A stretch of 15,283 nt of DNA from an uncultured Bacteroidia bacterium (lineage in GTDB: Bacteria; Bacteroidota; Bacteroidia; Bacteroidales; UBA932), in the NCBI GenBank assembly GCA_902773305.1, contig CACYEB010000068.1:1-15283 (forward strand), read 5' to 3'. The notes beneath the pieces are model-generated. The model made no database searches. It was not told where the DNA came from and saw nothing but the letters and a program-made list of their open reading frames with translations. The position numbers and the translations under genes were made by a program. Positions 13,490-15,283 of this stretch are shown here, in pieces; the first letter of the stretch is position 1, and each line of letters starts with the position of its first letter.

Positions 13490-14158
13490 ATGACAACAGA
13501 GAAACTCGACATCCGGAAGACCATCACAGAGGGCATCGGATATGGTCTCAAGAACTTTTTCCCGCTACTGCTGATGGTGGTGCTTTATCTGGTCACCTTT
13601 TGGATTCCCTATCTAAATGTAGGCACCACAATAGGTGTTTGCAAGGCTATCATAGGTATCGGCCGCGGGGAAGTGGTAAATCCGGTCTCCATCTTTGACA
13701 AGGACAACTTCAAGAATCTCGGGGGCTTTTTCCTGCTTCTGGGACTGGTTACAATCGGCACTACGGCTGCCGCCGCTTTCTTGTTTTTCCCGGCGCTGGT
13801 AATCGGCATCGCCTGGAGTTTCGCGATTTATTTCCTGATTGACAAGAAAGTGTCACCGCTGAAGGCTCTCGGTCTCAGCTACGACGCAACCTACGGGAAC
13901 AAGTGGCGCATATTCTTCGTGGGCCTGATTTGCGGTGTGGCTGTCTGCATAATATGTGCAATCCTGGGGGCTATTCCCAAAGTAGGCGTCTTGCTGATGG
14001 TTCTGGCTGTTGTATTGAGTTACGCCGTCATAGTGGCTGTCGATGGTGTTATGTATGACTTCTTCTCCAAGAAGGCGGACGCTATCATGGAAGAGCGGAG
14101 CGCCGCCTGCTCCGGCAAAAACGAAGAGGTTGTGGACGAAGCCGAACCGAAGATTTGA
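13490..14158 (+). CDS. Multi-pass membrane protein of unknown function
   Basis: This 222-residue protein begins with a short soluble stretch and has hydrophobic segments near 22-42, 78-98, 100-117, 140-162 and 164-186. A charged tail (about 193-222) is rich in Glu and Lys and probably cytoplasmic. A loop at 119-139 (DKKVSPLKALGLSYDATYGNKWR) has the amphipathic P-x-x-AL-x-x-S look of DUF975-like or related YciC-type membrane proteins, but I cannot place it in a family. There is no signal peptide or lipobox. The start ATG at 13490 lies about 24 bases past a hairpin with a T-tract. It stands alone between the divergent prenyltransferase gene and the convergent SDR gene. Confidence 0.75.
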   Translation: MTTEKLDIRKTITEGIGYGLKNFFPLLLMVVLYLVTFWIPYLNVGTTIGVCKAIIGIGRGEVVNPVSIFDKDNFKNLGGFFLLLGLVTIGTTAAAAFLFFPALVIGIAWSFAIYFLIDKKVSPLKALGLSYDATYGNKWRIFFVGLICGVAVCIICAILGAIPKVGVLLMVLAVVLSYAVIVAVDGVMYDFFSKKADAIMEERSAACSGKNEEVVDEAEPKI

Positions 14159-14173
14159 TGAAAAGGACCCTGT

Positions 14174-14195
14174 CTGCCGCGGCGGCCACGCGCAG
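14174..14195. terminator. GC-rich hairpin between convergent genes
   Basis: CTGCCGCG (14174-14181) can pair with CGCGCAG (14189-14195) with one bulge and a seven-base loop; CCCTG/CAGGG (14168-14172, 14193-14197) is an alternative outer stem. It lies in the 52-base gap between the convergent stops at 14158 and 14211. There is no T-tract on either side, so function as a terminator is uncertain. Confidence 0.25.
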
Positions 14196-14210
14196 GGCTT
14201 AACCCGGAAT

Positions 14211-14942
14211 TTAATCGAACGCCAGCGAGGAATAACGGCGCAAGTAGAACTGGTCTATGGTGCCGGTGCCCTTGCGGGTTACCAGGAACCGGACAATCTC
14301 TGCAATCTCTTCGGGTTGAAGAAGTTCCTCCGGCTTGATGTCGGGGCGCATCTTCTTTACCATCTCGGTGGCCACGCCGCCGGGCGAGATAAGGTGTACA
14401 CGGATGCCGAACGGCTGCACCTCCTTGGCCAGCACTTTGGTGAAACCTGTGAGCGCGTGTTTGCTGGAGGCATAGACGCTCTGGTTGATATATCCCTTGA
14501 ATCCCACCACAGAAGCGATATTGATGATGATGGGCTTCTGTGACTGTTTCAGATATGGCAGTGCTTCCTTGCAAATGAAGAAAGGCGCCTTGGCGTTGAC
14601 GGCGAAGATTCTGTCCCACTCTGCGGGCTCTACATCTGTAAAACTGCCCTGTTGGGCCAGTCCTGCGCAATTCACCAGCAAATCCAGGCCGCCGAAGGCT
14701 GCGGCTGTTTCGGCCACAATACGGCCGTAGGACTCCTCCAGGGCAAGGTCGGCGGCAATCGTTTTGATGCGCACGGGGTGGACGGCTCCTATTTCTGCCG
14801 CAACCTGTTTCAACGCCACGCCGTCGCGCGCCACCAGCGCCAGGTCATATCCTACATCGGCCAGTTCTCGGGCGATTGCAAGCCCGATTCCGCGCGAAGC
14901 GCCGGTTACCAGCGCCGTCATTCCTTTCTCTCCGTCTGCCAT
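14211..14942 (-). CDS. Short-chain dehydrogenase/reductase (classical SDR, FabG-like)
   Basis: This 243-residue cytoplasmic enzyme is of classical SDR length. The cofactor loop TGASRGIG is at residues 13-20, with an Arg at 17 and VARD at 37-40, which favour NADPH. NCAG is at 91-94. The catalytic tetrad is Asn116, Ser144 (NIASVVG), Tyr157 and Lys161 (YASSK), followed by SPGGVATEM at 186-194. The family reduces carbonyl groups such as 3-oxoacyl thioesters or sugars; the C-terminus (DQFYLRRYSSLAFD) differs from housekeeping FabG, which usually ends near a DGG motif, so a different substrate is likely. It starts at the ATG at 14942, four bases after the peroxiredoxin stop, so the two are cotranscribed. 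An internal ATG seven codons in is also possible. Confidence 0.9.
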   Translation of the reverse strand: MADGEKGMTALVTGASRGIGLAIARELADVGYDLALVARDGVALKQVAAEIGAVHPVRIKTIAADLALEESYGRIVAETAAAFGGLDLLVNCAGLAQQGSFTDVEPAEWDRIFAVNAKAPFFICKEALPYLKQSQKPIIINIASVVGFKGYINQSVYASSKHALTGFTKVLAKEVQPFGIRVHLISPGGVATEMVKKMRPDIKPEELLQPEEIAEIVRFLVTRKGTGTIDQFYLRRYSSLAFD

Positions 14943-14946
14943 ATCC

Positions 14947-15283
14947 CTAGCCCTCCAGTATCTGGCCGGCGGCGTTTTTAGTGTCGACCTTCTCTATGAT
15001 GCGCTCCAGAATGCCGTTTTCATCGAAGATGAAAGTGCGCCGAAGGGTCCCCATAGTGGACTTGCCATACATCTTTTTCTCGCCCCAGGCACCAAAATCC
15101 TGCAGCATTTTAAGAGATGTGTCGGCCAGCAGGCGGAACGGCAGCTCGTACTTGGCCCTGAATCCGGTGTGGCTCTTGGCGCTGTCCTTGCTCACTCCCA
15201 CCACATTGTAGCCGGCGGCGGCCAGGGCGGCGTAGTTGTCGCGGAAACTGCACGCCTCGGCCGTGCAGCCGCTGGTGTTGTCC
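14947..15283 (-). CDS. bcp: Peroxiredoxin, Bcp/PrxQ type (5' end outside window)
   Basis: The frame is open to the window edge and shows the last 111 residues. The first visible residues, DNTSGCTAEACSFRDNY, contain the peroxidatic Cys in TSGC and the resolving Cys five residues later in EAC, as in Bcp/PrxQ. GYNVVGVSKDS, KYELPFRLLAD and GTLRRTFIFDENGIL follow in the usual order. The family reduces hydrogen peroxide and organic hydroperoxides with thioredoxin as donor, in the cytoplasm. A full-length protein would be about 150 residues, so roughly 40 residues and the start lie beyond position 15283. It precedes the SDR gene by four bases; an operon from an outside promoter is likely. Confidence 0.93.
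   Translation of the reverse strand, partial: DNTSGCTAEACSFRDNYAALAAAGYNVVGVSKDSAKSHTGFRAKYELPFRLLADTSLKMLQDFGAWGEKKMYGKSTMGTLRRTFIFDENGILERIIEKVDTKNAAGQILEG

Overview
The window looks like chromosomal DNA of a Bacteroidales bacterium with fairly high GC, possibly Rikenellaceae or Alistipes-like. The genus is an inference from gene content and style. The evidence is promoters of the Bacteroidetes type (TTTG-N19-TAnnTTTG), BACON and FISUMP domains in a surface lipoprotein, a split chromate-transporter pair, a GH3-family acyl-adenylating protein, a TGS-domain nucleoside kinase and a DPP5-like S9 lipoprotein peptidase. There are no insertion sequences, phage genes, tRNAs, rRNAs or CRISPR arrays. 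Coding density is very high and no stretch over 300 bases lacks a gene.

Layout: (1) 1-156 is an intergenic region with a consensus promoter pointing left out of the window. (2) 157-1250 (+) holds two half-size CHR transporter genes joined by an ATGA overlap. (3) 1293-6171 (+) is a tight four-gene run behind its own promoter: GH3-family protein, membrane sensor with a PP2C phosphatase and an RsbW-like kinase domain, STAS anti-sigma-factor antagonist, and an APH-fold kinase-like protein. (4) 6168-7975 (-) is a two-gene unit: a BACON/FISUMP lipoprotein and a small membrane-anchored protein. It shares a divergent promoter region with (5) 8052-9731 (+), a TGS/SAD/uridine-kinase protein. (6) 9734-13411 (-) is a three-gene run: MenA-like prenyltransferase, CPBP-family membrane protease and S9 peptidase. 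(7) 13490-14158 (+) is a multi-pass membrane protein of unknown function, divergent from the prenyltransferase. (8) 14211-15283 (-) holds a thiol peroxidase of the Bcp/PrxQ type, cut by the window edge, and an SDR oxidoreductase.

The most coherent system is the 1293-6171 run. One polypeptide carries an extracytoplasmic Cache-like sensor, a PP2C phosphatase and a GHKL serine-kinase domain, and the gene directly downstream encodes the expected STAS substrate with its phosphorylatable serine. This is a complete partner-switching module without a visible sigma factor, and its output is unknown. The flanking GH3-type and APH-type genes are candidates for functions linked to it. Other notable points are an SAD domain in the nucleoside kinase that has lost all four metal/editing residues, two tail-to-tail gene pairs with no room for a terminator, and a hairpin plus T-tract just upstream of the 13490 gene.
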